Shown here in pieces: positions 41,956 through 51,995 of a DNA stretch of 56,712 nucleotides. Below the pieces are notes generated by a model. That model made no database searches and had not been told where the DNA came from. It saw nothing but the letters and a program-made list of their open reading frames with translations. Position numbers and translations under genes: made by a program. Source of the stretch: Angustibacter sp. Root456 (GTDB lineage: Bacteria; Actinomycetota; Actinomycetes; Actinomycetales; Angustibacteraceae); assembly GCF_001426435.1 (NCBI RefSeq), contig NZ_LMER01000018.1:169675-226386 (forward strand). The letters run 5' to 3'. Every line of letters starts with the position of its first letter. Position 1 is the stretch's first letter.

Positions 41956-43373
41956 CCACCACTCCGCAGGACATCTCCGGCCCCGACGAGCCGGGCACCA
42001 CGCCGCGCGGCACGCACCGGGAGGACGCCGCCCGCGACCACCTCTGGATGCACTTCACCCGGCACTCGGTGTACGAGGGTGGCGGCCACGTGCCGATCAT
42101 CGTGCGCGGTGAGGGCGCGAAGATCTACGACGCCAACGGCAAGGAGTACATCGACGGCCTCGCCGGCCTGTTCACGGTGCAGGTGGGTCACGGCCGCACG
42201 GAGCTCGCCGAGGCGGCGGCCAAGCAGGCGGCCGAGCTGGCGTTCTTCCCGCTGTGGTCGTACGCGCACCCGATGGCCATCGACCTCGCCGAGCGGCTGG
42301 CCCACGAGGCTCCCGGCGACCTCAACCGCGTCTTCTTCACCACCGGTGGTGGCGAGGCCGTCGAGACGGCCTGGAAGCTGGCCAAGCAGTACTTCAAGCT
42401 CGTCGGCAAGCCCACCAAGCACAAGGTGATCAGCCGCGCGGTGGCCTACCACGGCACGCCCCAGGGCGCGCTGTCGATCACGGGCATCCCGGACGCCAAG
42501 GTGCCGTTCGAGCCGCTCGTGCCCGGCGCGCACAAGGTGCCGAACACCAACCTCTACCGCGCACCCGAGCACCTGCGCAGCGACCCGAAGGCCTTCGGGC
42601 GCTGGGCCGCCGACCGCATCGCCGAGGCCATCGAGTTCGAGGGTCCCGACTCGGTCGCCGCCGTGTTCCTCGAGCCGGTGCAGAACTCCGGTGGCTGCTT
42701 CCCGCCGCCGCCCGGGTACTTCGAGCGCGTGCGTGAGATCTGCGACGAGTACGACGTGCTGCTGGTGAGCGACGAGACGATCTGCGCCTTCGGTCGGATC
42801 GGCGAGATCTTCGCCTGCAAGGACTTCAACTACGTGCCCGACATCATCACGACCGCCAAGGGCCTGACGTCCGGCTACTCCCCCATCGGCGCGATGATCG
42901 CCTCCGACCGGCTGTTCGAGCCGTTCAAGAAGGGCACGACGTCGTTCCTGCACGGCTACACCTTCGGCGGTCACCCGGTGTCGGCCGCGGTCGCGATGGC
43001 CAACCTCGACATCTTCGAGCGCGAGGGTCTCACCCAGCACGTGCACGAGAACGCACCGCGCTTCCGGGCCACGCTCGAGAAGCTGCTCGACCTGCCGATC
43101 GTCGGTGACGTGCGCGGCGAGGGCTACTTCTACGGCATCGAGATGGTGAAGGACAAGGAGACCCGCGAGACCTTCGACCACGACGAGGCCGAGCGGCTGC
43201 TGCGTGGCTTCCTGTCGAAGGCGCTGTTCGACGCCGGGCTGTACTGCCGCGCCGACGACCGCGGCGACCCGGTCATCCAGCTCGCGCCGCCGATCATCAT
43301 CGGCCAGCCCGAGTTCGACGACATCGAGCAGCGCCTGCGCGGCGTCCTGACGGAGGCGTGGGCTCGCCTGTGA
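41952..43373 (+). CDS. Class III aminotransferase, putrescine/polyamine--pyruvate type
   Basis: A 473-residue PLP aminotransferase. DHLWMHFTRHSVYEGGGHVPIIVRGEGAKIYDANGKEYIDGLAGLFTVQVGHGR is typical of the putrescine- and β-alanine-pyruvate group. VSDETICAFGRIGEIFA contains the PLP-ring Asp, and the Schiff-base residue is Lys303 in TTAKGLTSGYSPIGAMI. It probably removes the amino group of putrescine to give aminobutyraldehyde, with pyruvate as likely acceptor. The ATG overlaps the Lrp stop. Together with the divergent dehydrogenase it forms putrescine to GABA. β-Alanine is an alternative substrate, which would then feed mmsA. Confidence 0.9.
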   Translation: MTTTPQDISGPDEPGTTPRGTHREDAARDHLWMHFTRHSVYEGGGHVPIIVRGEGAKIYDANGKEYIDGLAGLFTVQVGHGRTELAEAAAKQAAELAFFPLWSYAHPMAIDLAERLAHEAPGDLNRVFFTTGGGEAVETAWKLAKQYFKLVGKPTKHKVISRAVAYHGTPQGALSITGIPDAKVPFEPLVPGAHKVPNTNLYRAPEHLRSDPKAFGRWAADRIAEAIEFEGPDSVAAVFLEPVQNSGGCFPPPPGYFERVREICDEYDVLLVSDETICAFGRIGEIFACKDFNYVPDIITTAKGLTSGYSPIGAMIASDRLFEPFKKGTTSFLHGYTFGGHPVSAAVAMANLDIFEREGLTQHVHENAPRFRATLEKLLDLPIVGDVRGEGYFYGIEMVKDKETRETFDHDEAERLLRGFLSKALFDAGLYCRADDRGDPVIQLAPPIIIGQPEFDDIEQRLRGVLTEAWARL

Positions 43374-44026
43374 GCCCCCGGCAGCCGGCGTCCCGCACGC
43401 GGGTGCGCCGGCTGCCGGAGAAGCAGTCCGGCGACCGCGCGGCCCTCGATCGCCTCCTTGACACCGCGCTGGTCGCGCACGTGGCCGTGGTCGACAACGG
43501 CCAGCCCTTCGTGGTGCCCGTGGCCTTCGCGCGTGACGGCGATCGGCTGATCATCCACGGCAGCAACGCTTCTCGGCTGTTCCGGACGCTCGCGGACGGC
43601 GCATCAACTTGCCTCACGGCGACCATCACCGACGGCGTGGTGGTGGCTCGCAGCGCGTTCGAGTCGTCGATGCACTACCGAAGCGCCATGGTGCTGGGCC
43701 GATGCACCGAGCTGGAGGGCGAGGCGAAAGCCGTTGCGCTGCAGCACCTCACCGACCGCCTGCTGCCAGGACGAGCGAGCGAAGCGCGGCCGGCGTCCGC
43801 CAAGGAGCTGATTGCCACCAAGGTGCTTGCGCTGCCGCTCGACGAGTGGTCGCTCAAGGTGTCGGACGGCGCCCCGGACGACGCGGCGGACGACCTCGAC
43901 CTGCCGGTGTGGGCCGGCGTCGTGCCGATCGAGCACCGCTTCGGTGAGCCGGTGGACGCACCCGACCTGCGCTTCGACGTCGCGGTGCCGGACTACGTGC
44001 GGGCCTGGCCCGACGGGAGGTGCTGA
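43370..44026 (+). CDS. PPOX-family protein (Pyridox_ox_2/NimA-like)
   Basis: A 218-residue split-barrel flavoprotein. TRVRRLPEKQSGDRAALDRLLDTALVAHVAVVDNGQPFVVPVAFARDGDRLIIHGSNASRLFRTL is the family signature, with YRSAMVLGRCTELEG and WSLKVSDGAPDD-like residues later. Relatives include nitroimidazole reductases and proteins of unknown role. The GTG at 43370 overlaps the aminotransferase stop as GTGA; an in-frame GTG at 43358 would add four residues. Membership of the Lrp-aminotransferase-PPOX-oxidase operon suggests a role around PLP or flavin chemistry of amines, but this is inference. Confidence 0.85.
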   Translation: MSPRQPASRTRVRRLPEKQSGDRAALDRLLDTALVAHVAVVDNGQPFVVPVAFARDGDRLIIHGSNASRLFRTLADGASTCLTATITDGVVVARSAFESSMHYRSAMVLGRCTELEGEAKAVALQHLTDRLLPGRASEARPASAKELIATKVLALPLDEWSLKVSDGAPDDAADDLDLPVWAGVVPIEHRFGEPVDAPDLRFDVAVPDYVRAWPDGRC

Positions 44027-45403
44027 GTGGGCGCTCCATCGAACACGTTGTGGCAGTGGGACATCGACCGCGCCGCGCAGCCGACACGGCGCCCGGCGCT
44101 CGACGGTGACGCGGCGGTCGACGTGTGCATCGTGGGTGGGGGTTTCACCGGGCTCTGGACGGCCTACTACCTGTTGCGGCGCAACCCGAACCTCGACGTC
44201 CTCGTCGTCGAGGCCGAGAGCGTCGGTTTCGGGGCCAGCGGCCGCAACGGTGGCTGGTGCTCTGCGCTGCTGCCGCAGAGCGTCGACGCCATCGCCGCCT
44301 CGCACGGCCGGGACGCTGCGCTGGCCATGCGCCGCGCGATGCTCGACACCGTGCTCGAGATCGGCGCCGTCGTCGAGCGCGAGCAGATCGACTGCGACTA
44401 CGTGCGGGGCGGCACGGTCGTCGTGGCCCGCAACCAGGCCCAGCTCGCGCGGGCGCACGAGGAGGTCGCGCACGACGCGGCCTGGGACGGCGTCGACGGG
44501 CTCGAGCTTCTCGACGCCGAGCAGACGCGCGAGCGCATCGGCGTGACGCGGGCGCTCGGAGCGACGTACACCCCGCACTGCGCCCGCATCCAGCCGGCCA
44601 AGCTGGTGCAGGGTCTCGCCCGCGCCGTGGAGCACCACGGCGGCCGTATCGTCGAGGGGACGCGCGCGACGTCCGTGCAGCCCAGGGTGGTCACCACCGA
44701 CCGGGGCCGGGTGAGTGCGCGGCACGTCGTGCGCGCCACGGAGGCGTGGACGCCGACGCTGCCCGGGCACGCCCGAGACGTCGCGCCGGTCTACTCGCTC
44801 ATCATCGCCACCGAGCCTCTGCCACAGGCGTTCTGGGACGACGCCGGCCTGGCGCACGGCGAGACGTTCAGCGAGCACCGGCACGTCATCGTCTACGGCC
44901 AGCGCACCGCCGACGACCGGCTCGTGTTCGGCGGTCGCGGCGCGCCGTACCACTTCCGGTCGGCGGTGCGACCCGAGTTCGACCTCGAGCCGAGGGTCTT
45001 CGACGCCCTGCACCGCGCGCTCGTCGATCTCTTTCCCGGTGTGGCCGACGCCCAGGTCACCCACCGCTGGGGCGGCCCACTGGGCATCGCGCGCGACTGG
45101 CACGCCAGCGTGCACTACGACCGGTCGACCGGGCTCGGTTCGGCCGGTGGGTACGTGGGCGACGGCGTCTCGACGACGAACCTGGCCGGCCGCACGCTCG
45201 CAGACCTCATCACCGGCACACGCACGGGCCTGACGACGCTGCCCTGGGTGGGTCACCGCTCACGTCGCTGGGAGCCCGAACCGTTGCGGTGGCTGGGAGT
45301 CAACGCCGGCCTGCGTCTCGCCGAGCTGGCCGACGCCGAGGAGGCGCGTACCGGGCGTCCGGCTCGGCTCGGGCGCGTGCTCGCGTCCCTCACCGGCCAC
45401 TGA
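44027..45403 (+). CDS. FAD-dependent DAO-family amine oxidase, second paralogue
   Basis: A 458-residue flavoprotein of the D-amino-acid oxidase fold. The dinucleotide motif is CIVGGGFTGLWTAYYLL (34-50), with VGFGASGRNGGWCSALLPQS and a C-terminal VGDGVSTTNLAGRTLADLI. It resembles γ-glutamylputrescine and related amine oxidases, and is a paralogue of the gene at 28.7 kb. The GTG directly follows the PPOX stop and has GGGAGG six bases upstream. It is the last gene of the Lrp operon. A 20-bp repeat follows 17 bases after its stop. Confidence 0.87.
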   Translation: MGAPSNTLWQWDIDRAAQPTRRPALDGDAAVDVCIVGGGFTGLWTAYYLLRRNPNLDVLVVEAESVGFGASGRNGGWCSALLPQSVDAIAASHGRDAALAMRRAMLDTVLEIGAVVEREQIDCDYVRGGTVVVARNQAQLARAHEEVAHDAAWDGVDGLELLDAEQTRERIGVTRALGATYTPHCARIQPAKLVQGLARAVEHHGGRIVEGTRATSVQPRVVTTDRGRVSARHVVRATEAWTPTLPGHARDVAPVYSLIIATEPLPQAFWDDAGLAHGETFSEHRHVIVYGQRTADDRLVFGGRGAPYHFRSAVRPEFDLEPRVFDALHRALVDLFPGVADAQVTHRWGGPLGIARDWHASVHYDRSTGLGSAGGYVGDGVSTTNLAGRTLADLITGTRTGLTTLPWVGHRSRRWEPEPLRWLGVNAGLRLAELADAEEARTGRPARLGRVLASLTGH

Positions 45404-45420
45404 ACCCTCCCCACCCCTTC

Positions 45421-45440
45421 GTGATCATGCACGCCGGCGC
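45421..45440 (+). repeat. 20-bp interspersed repeat, copy A
   Basis: GTGATCATGCACGCCGGCGC, 17 bases after the FAD oxidase stop. Two more copies lie at 45684-45703 and, inverted, 46627-46646. Confidence 0.8.
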
Positions 45441-45482
45441 CGCGTCGGCGTAGGCTCGATAGCACGACGTGGGGAGGTGGCC

Positions 45483-45734
45483 ATGGAGCTCGACGGGTTC
45501 ATCGAGATCTTCCAGCCTGGCTACAAGCACTGGCGCCAGGAGCGCGACCGCAAGCGCATCGAGGCGCAGATCCCCGAGACCGGTGCCCCGCCCTTCGGTA
45601 TCGACCTCGACGCCGGCACCGCCGTCATCCCCCGTCCCCACCACTCGCCCACCGCCCGACCCCAACACCACCCTTCCCGACCCGTGATCATGCACGCCAG
45701 CGCATGCCCTGGGGTGACGCCACTGCCGAAGTGA
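45483..45734 (+). CDS. Small protein of unknown function (actinobacterial DUF6191-like)
   Basis: An 83-residue gene. The ATG at 45483 has a strong GGGAGG five bases upstream. The first 47 residues (MELDGFIEIFQPGYKHWRQE, then RKRIEAQIPETGAPPFGIDLDAGTAVI) look like a small actinobacterial family with FQPG and IDLDxG motifs. From residue 48 it turns into His/Pro-rich sequence and then reads through copy B of the 20-bp repeat (codons VIMHASA). The last 30 or so codons may therefore be an extension acquired with the repeat. Its end lies 6 bases from the convergent NERD gene. No function is known. Confidence 0.65.
   Translation: MELDGFIEIFQPGYKHWRQERDRKRIEAQIPETGAPPFGIDLDAGTAVIPRPHHSPTARPQHHPSRPVIMHASACPGVTPLPK
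45684..45703 (+). repeat. 20-bp interspersed repeat, copy B (inside the small ORF)
   Basis: GTGATCATGCACGCCAGCGC, differing from copy A at one position. It lies within the 3' end of the 83-residue gene. Confidence 0.8.
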
Positions 45735-45740
45735 GGGGCG

Positions 45741-46499
45741 CTACCGGTTCGCGCCGGCCGCGCGCCGTCGGCCGGGTGACAGCGCAGCGACCACTGCCGC
45801 TCGGTCGACGGGTCGACCGTGGTGCACTTTGGCGACGTGCTCCAGCCTGTCTGTCAGCTCTGGACCATGCACGACGCCCACCCCCCTCGCGGTGCAGCCC
45901 TTCTGCGCGAATCCGCCCCACCACACGATGACGGGCTCCACCCACACTCGCTGACCGCTGCGTCGGAACACGAGATCACTCAGCGTCGCGGCATCTCGGC
46001 GCGCCTGGGCCAGGAGGCTGCGGTCCCACCAGGAGTGCGAGGGGTCGTAGCGATTCGTCATACGGATCCCACCCGTCGCCGTGTCGACGACGATGTCGCA
46101 TCCCGACTTCTTGGAGTTCAAGCAGTAGATCCCGTGGTCCGCGACGACCACGTGGTCGAAGTTGAAGTCACCGTTGCCGACGTCGTTGATCACCGACCAT
46201 GCCGATGGAGAAAGTCGGGCCAGCTCCTTCGCCGTGAACTCCTCTCCCCACGCTCCTTCCTGCCATCGCTCGACGACACCGGGCGGGTACTGACGAACGG
46301 CGAAGACCATCATCGCGAACGCGCCGGCAAGGAACCCGCAAATCCAGGCTTGGTCTCCCGGGTACCAGGCCATAGCGGCATAGAAGCCTGCCAGCACGGT
46401 GAGCGAGGCAGCGACGAGCACCACCCACACGCGACGGTTGGGCTCGCAACCAAGCCTTCCGCTGCGCTCGGTACTTCTCTCGCGCACGCGAACCGGCAC
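45741..46499 (-). CDS. NERD-domain (nuclease-related) membrane protein, possibly frameshifted
   Basis: Two membrane segments (RVWVVLVAASLTVLAGFYAAM and AWICGFLAGAFAMMVFAV) precede a NERD domain: EGAWGEEFTAKELARLSPSAWSVINDV, then FNFDHVVVADHGIYCLNSKKSG, then ARRDAATLSDLVFRRSG. The acidic residue of the (D/E)xK nuclease triad is Asn here (NSK), so catalysis is doubtful. The GTG at 46499 opens this frame, but an overlapping frame from an ATG at 46548 gives a more protein-like basic N-terminus ([20 protein letters not shown]). The two would join by a one-base shift near 46440. The region looks less GC-rich than its surroundings. Confidence 0.7.
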   Translation of the reverse strand: MPVRVRERSTERSGRLGCEPNRRVWVVLVAASLTVLAGFYAAMAWYPGDQAWICGFLAGAFAMMVFAVRQYPPGVVERWQEGAWGEEFTAKELARLSPSAWSVINDVGNGDFNFDHVVVADHGIYCLNSKKSGCDIVVDTATGGIRMTNRYDPSHSWWDRSLLAQARRDAATLSDLVFRRSGQRVWVEPVIVWWGGFAQKGCTARGVGVVHGPELTDRLEHVAKVHHGRPVDRAAVVAALSPGRRRAAGANR

Positions 46500-46626
46500 G
46501 CCGCCGGGCCGCTCGGCGCATCAACCAGTCGCCAAGGACTCCAGACATGGGTTTCTAGTCGGGCTCTCGTCGATCCGCCTTGAGCCCGATGCCGGCCCAC
46601 CTCAGTGTCACCAGCGCAGACGCCCT

Positions 46627-46646
46627 GCGCCAGCGTGCATGATCAC
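46627..46646 (-). repeat. 20-bp interspersed repeat, copy C (inverted)
   Basis: GCGCCAGCGTGCATGATCAC on the plus strand, the reverse complement of the repeat with one difference from copy A. It lies 14 bases from the 3' end of the prpE-like gene. Copies A and C bracket the small ORF and the NERD gene. Confidence 0.8.
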
Positions 46647-46659
46647 GAGGGGCTGGGGG

Positions 46660-48549
<1,890 letters not shown>

Positions 48550-48627
48550 GGCGGCATCCTCTCCCCGGACGGCGCAGCGCGCTAGGGCGCCTGCGGCGAA
48601 CGGTGGCTCGTGCGCGAGGATCGGCGC

Positions 48628-49827
48628 ATGACCTACGACGTCGACGCCTTCCGGTCGCAGTTCCCGTCGCTGAGCAGCGGCATCGCGCACTTCGACGGCC
48701 CGGGTGGGTCGCAGACACCGGCTCCCGTGGCCGAGGCGGTCGCCCGCACCATGACGAGCTCGATCGCTAACCGCGGCCGGCTCACGGCCGCCGAGCGCCT
48801 CGCCGACGACGTCGTGGTTGGTGCGCGCCAGGCGATGGCCGACCTGCTCGGCGCCGACCCCCGCGGCGTCGTCTTCGGGCGCAGCATGACGCAGCTCACC
48901 TACGACCTCTCGCGCACGCTGGCCGCCACCTGGCAGGCTGGCGACGAGGTGGTCGTCACGCGGCTCGACCACGACGCCAACGTGCGGCCGTGGGTGCAGG
49001 CCGCCGAGGCGGTGGGCGCCACCGTGCGCTGGGCGGACTTCGACCCGGGCACCGGCGAGCTCACCGCGAACGACGTGGCCGCCGTCCTCAGCCCGCGCAC
49101 CCGGCTCGTGGCGATCACGGGAGCGTCGAACCTCATCGGAACCCGCCCGCCCGTAGCCGAGATCGCCGAGGTGGCGCACGGTGTCGGCGCGCTGGTGTTC
49201 GTCGACGCCGTGCACCTGGCCGCGCACGCGCCGGTCGACATGGCCACGCTCCGCGCCGACCTGCTCGCCTGCTCGCCGTACAAGTTCCTCGGGCCGCACT
49301 GCGGCGTTCTCGCGGCCGCGCCCGAGCTGCTGGAGTCGCTGCACCCGGCCAAGCTGCTGCCGTCGTCCGACGCGGTGCCCGAGCGATTCGAGCTCGGCAC
49401 GCTGCCGTACGAGCTGCTCGCGGGCACGACGGCTGCCGTCGACGTGCTCGCCGGCCTCGCCCCGGACGACGGCGGGCGCCGGGATCGCCTGCTGCGGGCG
49501 ATGGCCGCCGTCGAGGCGCACGAGGACGCCCTGCGCGACCGGCTCGAGGCGGGGATCGCCGAGCTGCCCGGCGTCCGGTCGTGGTCGCGTGCCGCGCAGC
49601 GGACGCCGACGCTGCTGCTGACCTTCGACGGGCGCGAAGCGAAGGAGGTCTCGGCGCACCTCGCACAGCAGGGGATCAACGCGCCGTCCAGCAACTTCTA
49701 CGCGATCGAGGCCTCGCGCCGGCTGGGGCTCGGCGACGCCGGCGGCCTGCGGCTCGGGCTCGCGCCGTACTCGACCATCGACGACGTCGACCGCGTCGTC
49801 GCCGCGTTGGGTGGGCTGCTCCCCTGA
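48628..49827 (+). CDS. Class V aminotransferase-fold protein (cysteine desulfurase-like)
   Basis: A 399-residue PLP-dependent protein of the class V fold, similar to the cysteine desulfurase-like VC1184 group. FDGPGGSQTPAPVAEAVARTMTSS, TRLDHDANVRPW, FVDAVHLAAHAPVDM (PLP Asp) and Lys219 in ACSPYKFLGPHCG are present. The catalytic Cys of true cysteine desulfurases is not evident in the expected C-terminal loop (GINAPSSNFYAIEA), so desulfurase activity is doubtful. The ATG at 48628 is supported by GAGGA eight bases upstream. No Fe-S assembly genes adjoin. Confidence 0.85.
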   Translation: MTYDVDAFRSQFPSLSSGIAHFDGPGGSQTPAPVAEAVARTMTSSIANRGRLTAAERLADDVVVGARQAMADLLGADPRGVVFGRSMTQLTYDLSRTLAATWQAGDEVVVTRLDHDANVRPWVQAAEAVGATVRWADFDPGTGELTANDVAAVLSPRTRLVAITGASNLIGTRPPVAEIAEVAHGVGALVFVDAVHLAAHAPVDMATLRADLLACSPYKFLGPHCGVLAAAPELLESLHPAKLLPSSDAVPERFELGTLPYELLAGTTAAVDVLAGLAPDDGGRRDRLLRAMAAVEAHEDALRDRLEAGIAELPGVRSWSRAAQRTPTLLLTFDGREAKEVSAHLAQQGINAPSSNFYAIEASRRLGLGDAGGLRLGLAPYSTIDDVDRVVAALGGLLP

Positions 49828-49868
49828 CGCCCCGAGCCACCTCGCTTGCCGAGGGTTCCGCCCGGTTA

Positions 49869-49921
49869 CCGAGGGCTGCAACCCTCGTGAAGCGGTGTGT
49901 CGCCCACTCAACGTGATCAAC
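49869..49921. repeat. Diverged half-copy of the 88-bp palindrome
   Basis: 53 bases starting CCGAGGG and ending AACGTGATCAAC match 28588-28640 with six differences. The inner hairpin (CCGAGGG/CCCTCG) and the right arms are present; the matching left arms are not, although a degenerate CGCTTGCCGAGGG occurs at 49843-49855. It lies between the class V gene and the PPOX gene. Confidence 0.8.
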
Positions 49922-49947
49922 AGGACGCGGGCTGGGAGGCTAGGGGT

Positions 49948-50337
49948 GTGCGCTTCGACCCCGCTGCCCTGCCGGACGCCGTCCTGGAGTTCCTGCGTGA
50001 GCGGCACCTCGCGACCCTGACGACCCTGCGCCGTGACGGCACGCCCCACGTCGTACCCGTCGGCTTCACCTGGGACGACGACGCCGGCGTCGCGCGGGTG
50101 ATCACCAGCGGCGACAGCGTGAAGGCTCGCAACGCGATCAACGGTGGCCGCGCGGCCCTCTGCCAGGTCGACGGCCGCCGCTGGCTGACGCTCGAGGGCG
50201 TGGTGTCCGTGCTCGTGCACCCGGACGCCGTGCGGGAGGGCGAGCAGCGCTACGCCCAGCGCTACCGCACCCCGCGCGAGAACCCCGCGCGCGTCGTCCT
50301 GGCCGTGAAGGTCGACCGCGTCACCGGCCTCACCTGA
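49948..50337 (+). CDS. PPOX-class F420/flavin-dependent oxidoreductase (Rv1155-like)
   Basis: A 129-residue split-barrel protein. [46 protein letters not shown] and [32 protein letters not shown] match the small Rv1155-type family that binds F420 or FMN. Substrate unknown. The GTG at 49948 has GGGAGG eight bases upstream; the longer frame would run into the repeat element. It is the third PPOX-fold gene in this window. It reads towards the LOG-family gene 38 bases away. Confidence 0.83.
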   Translation: MRFDPAALPDAVLEFLRERHLATLTTLRRDGTPHVVPVGFTWDDDAGVARVITSGDSVKARNAINGGRAALCQVDGRRWLTLEGVVSVLVHPDAVREGEQRYAQRYRTPRENPARVVLAVKVDRVTGLT

Positions 50338-50375
50338 GGCGGCCGGCCACCAGGGGTCGGGCAGAATGCCCACCC

Positions 50376-51458
50376 ATGGAGATCGAGAGCCTGGACGCCC
50401 TGGACGCCTGGCTCGACGCCGGCCGGCCGCTCGCCGGCTTGCGCCTGCAGGCGCTCGATCTCACCGCCCGGGAAAACCGCCTGCTCGCCGCCGACCCGCG
50501 CGGTCTGGTGGTGCTGGGCGGCCGGCTGAGCGAGCGCCTCGACGCCCACCTGCGCAGCGGTGGAGCACTGGTCTTCCCCGAGGTTCCCGGCGTACCGGTC
50601 GACCCCTACCGCTCGAGCCTCTACACCGCCGACGAGCTGTACGACGGCCTGGACGACGGCTACCCGGCGACGCCGGACGCCCGGGCCTACCGCTGGTGGC
50701 TCGACCGCACGCTGCGCGACGACATCCTCGCCACCATGCTGCGCGCGGTGCACGACGACAGCGTCAGCGACGCGCTGCACGAGACGCTCGCCGGACGTCG
50801 CGCCGTCGGCGTCATGGGAGGCCACGCGATCGAGCGCGGCCAGCCCACCTACCTGGCCGCCGCCCGGCTCGGACGGCGGCTCGCCCGCAGCGGCGCCCTG
50901 GTGCTGACCGGCGGCGGCCCGGGAGCCATGGAGGCGGCCACGCTCGGCTCCGCGCTGCACGAGCACTCCGACGACGACCTCGTCGCGGCGGCAGCCGAGC
51001 TGGCTCGGGTGCCCGCGTTCACGGACGTCACGGCCTGGGCCCGGGCGGGCTTCGCCGTTCGCGATCGACTGCGGCTGGACGACCCCCGGCTCACCAGCCT
51101 CGGCGTCCCCACGTGGTTCTACGGCCACGAGCCGAGCAACGTCTTCTCCAGCGCCATCGCCAAGTTCTTCTCCAACGCCCAGCGCGAGGACCTGCTCCTG
51201 TCACGCAGCACGTCCGGTCTGGTGGTGCTACCCGGAGCAGCCGGCACGGTGCAGGAGATCTTCCAGAACGCGACGCGCGCCTACTACGGCACGGCCGGAA
51301 GCATCGCGCCGATCGTGCTGGTGGGCGTCGACTACTGGACGGCGACCCTGCCCGCCTGGCCGCTGCTGACCGCCCTCGCCGCCGGACGCGAGATGGCCAC
51401 CCGCGTCCACCTGATCGACGACGTCGACCAGGTGGACGAGATGCTCGGGCTCAGCTGA
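50376..51458 (+). CDS. LOG-family (lysine decarboxylase-like) nucleotide-binding protein, long form
   Basis: A 360-residue protein. The C-terminal half has the LOG signature pair: LTGGGPGAMEAATLG (178-191) and LPGAAGTVQEIFQ (285-297), the latter a variant of PGGxGTxxE. Short LOG proteins (about 190 residues) hydrolyse cytokinin ribotides or nucleotide monophosphates. This one carries about 140 extra N-terminal residues with ALDLTARENRLLAADPRGLVVLGG, as in longer bacterial members of unclear role. The ATG at 50376 is the start. Its stop and the stop of the DivIVA gene abut inside the palindrome TGATCA. Confidence 0.85.
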   Translation: MEIESLDALDAWLDAGRPLAGLRLQALDLTARENRLLAADPRGLVVLGGRLSERLDAHLRSGGALVFPEVPGVPVDPYRSSLYTADELYDGLDDGYPATPDARAYRWWLDRTLRDDILATMLRAVHDDSVSDALHETLAGRRAVGVMGGHAIERGQPTYLAAARLGRRLARSGALVLTGGGPGAMEAATLGSALHEHSDDDLVAAAAELARVPAFTDVTAWARAGFAVRDRLRLDDPRLTSLGVPTWFYGHEPSNVFSSAIAKFFSNAQREDLLLSRSTSGLVVLPGAAGTVQEIFQNATRAYYGTAGSIAPIVLVGVDYWTATLPAWPLLTALAAGREMATRVHLIDDVDQVDEMLGLS

Positions 51459-51995
51459 TCAGCTGACCCGGCCCATGACGGCCACGACCCGGTCGACGAA
51501 CCGGTCGACGGCGCGCTCGCTGTACCCCCGCGAGCCGCGGCGGGTGGCGAACACAGCGCCGCGCAGGTCGTCAGGCGACAGCGCCGTGCCGCCGTCGAAG
51601 TACTCCGCGATGTCGTCGCACAGCAGGTCGACCTGCTCGACGTCGTACGCGCGCTCCCACATCGATCCGCGCGCGAAGCGGTCGCCGTGCGGTCGCGCGA
51701 GCCGAGCGCGCAGCACCTGAGCCTGGGCCGTGACGTCGCGGACGAAGCCGCGCTCGCCGAGGCCGCGACGGTCGCCCTCGCGCTCACCGTTCAGCGCGTC
51801 GTCCTCGAGCCGGTCGAGCGCGGCGTCGACGGCGCTGACCTGGTAGCCACCGAGCCGCAGGTCGAAGCCGACGCTGCGGATCTCGGCTGAGCTGACGCCG
51901 CCGCCGAGCGCCCGGGCGATGAAGGCGTCGACCTGACCGACGTCGTACCCGCGCCCAAGCGCCCCGACCTTGCGAAACCTCATGGGCGCGCTCAC
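51459..51995 (-). CDS. DivIVA-domain repeat protein
   Basis: A 178-residue protein with repeated DivI1A-type motifs: [65 protein letters not shown] and [20 protein letters not shown]. It has no long coiled coil, so it is not Wag31/DivIVA itself. It belongs to the small actinobacterial proteins found next to rlmN, whose role is unknown. The GTG at 51995 overlaps the rlmN stop (GTGA). Its 3' end abuts the convergent LOG gene with no intergenic base. Confidence 0.85.
   Translation of the reverse strand: MSAPMRFRKVGALGRGYDVGQVDAFIARALGGGVSSAEIRSVGFDLRLGGYQVSAVDAALDRLEDDALNGEREGDRRGLGERGFVRDVTAQAQVLRARLARPHGDRFARGSMWERAYDVEQVDLLCDDIAEYFDGGTALSPDDLRGAVFATRRGSRGYSERAVDRFVDRVVAVMGRVS

Noticed and set aside
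48550-50373. Upstream extension of the prpE-like frame to 50373 (a 1237-codon frame)
   Set aside because: The extension is antisense to the class V and PPOX genes; the family N-terminus starts at 48549.
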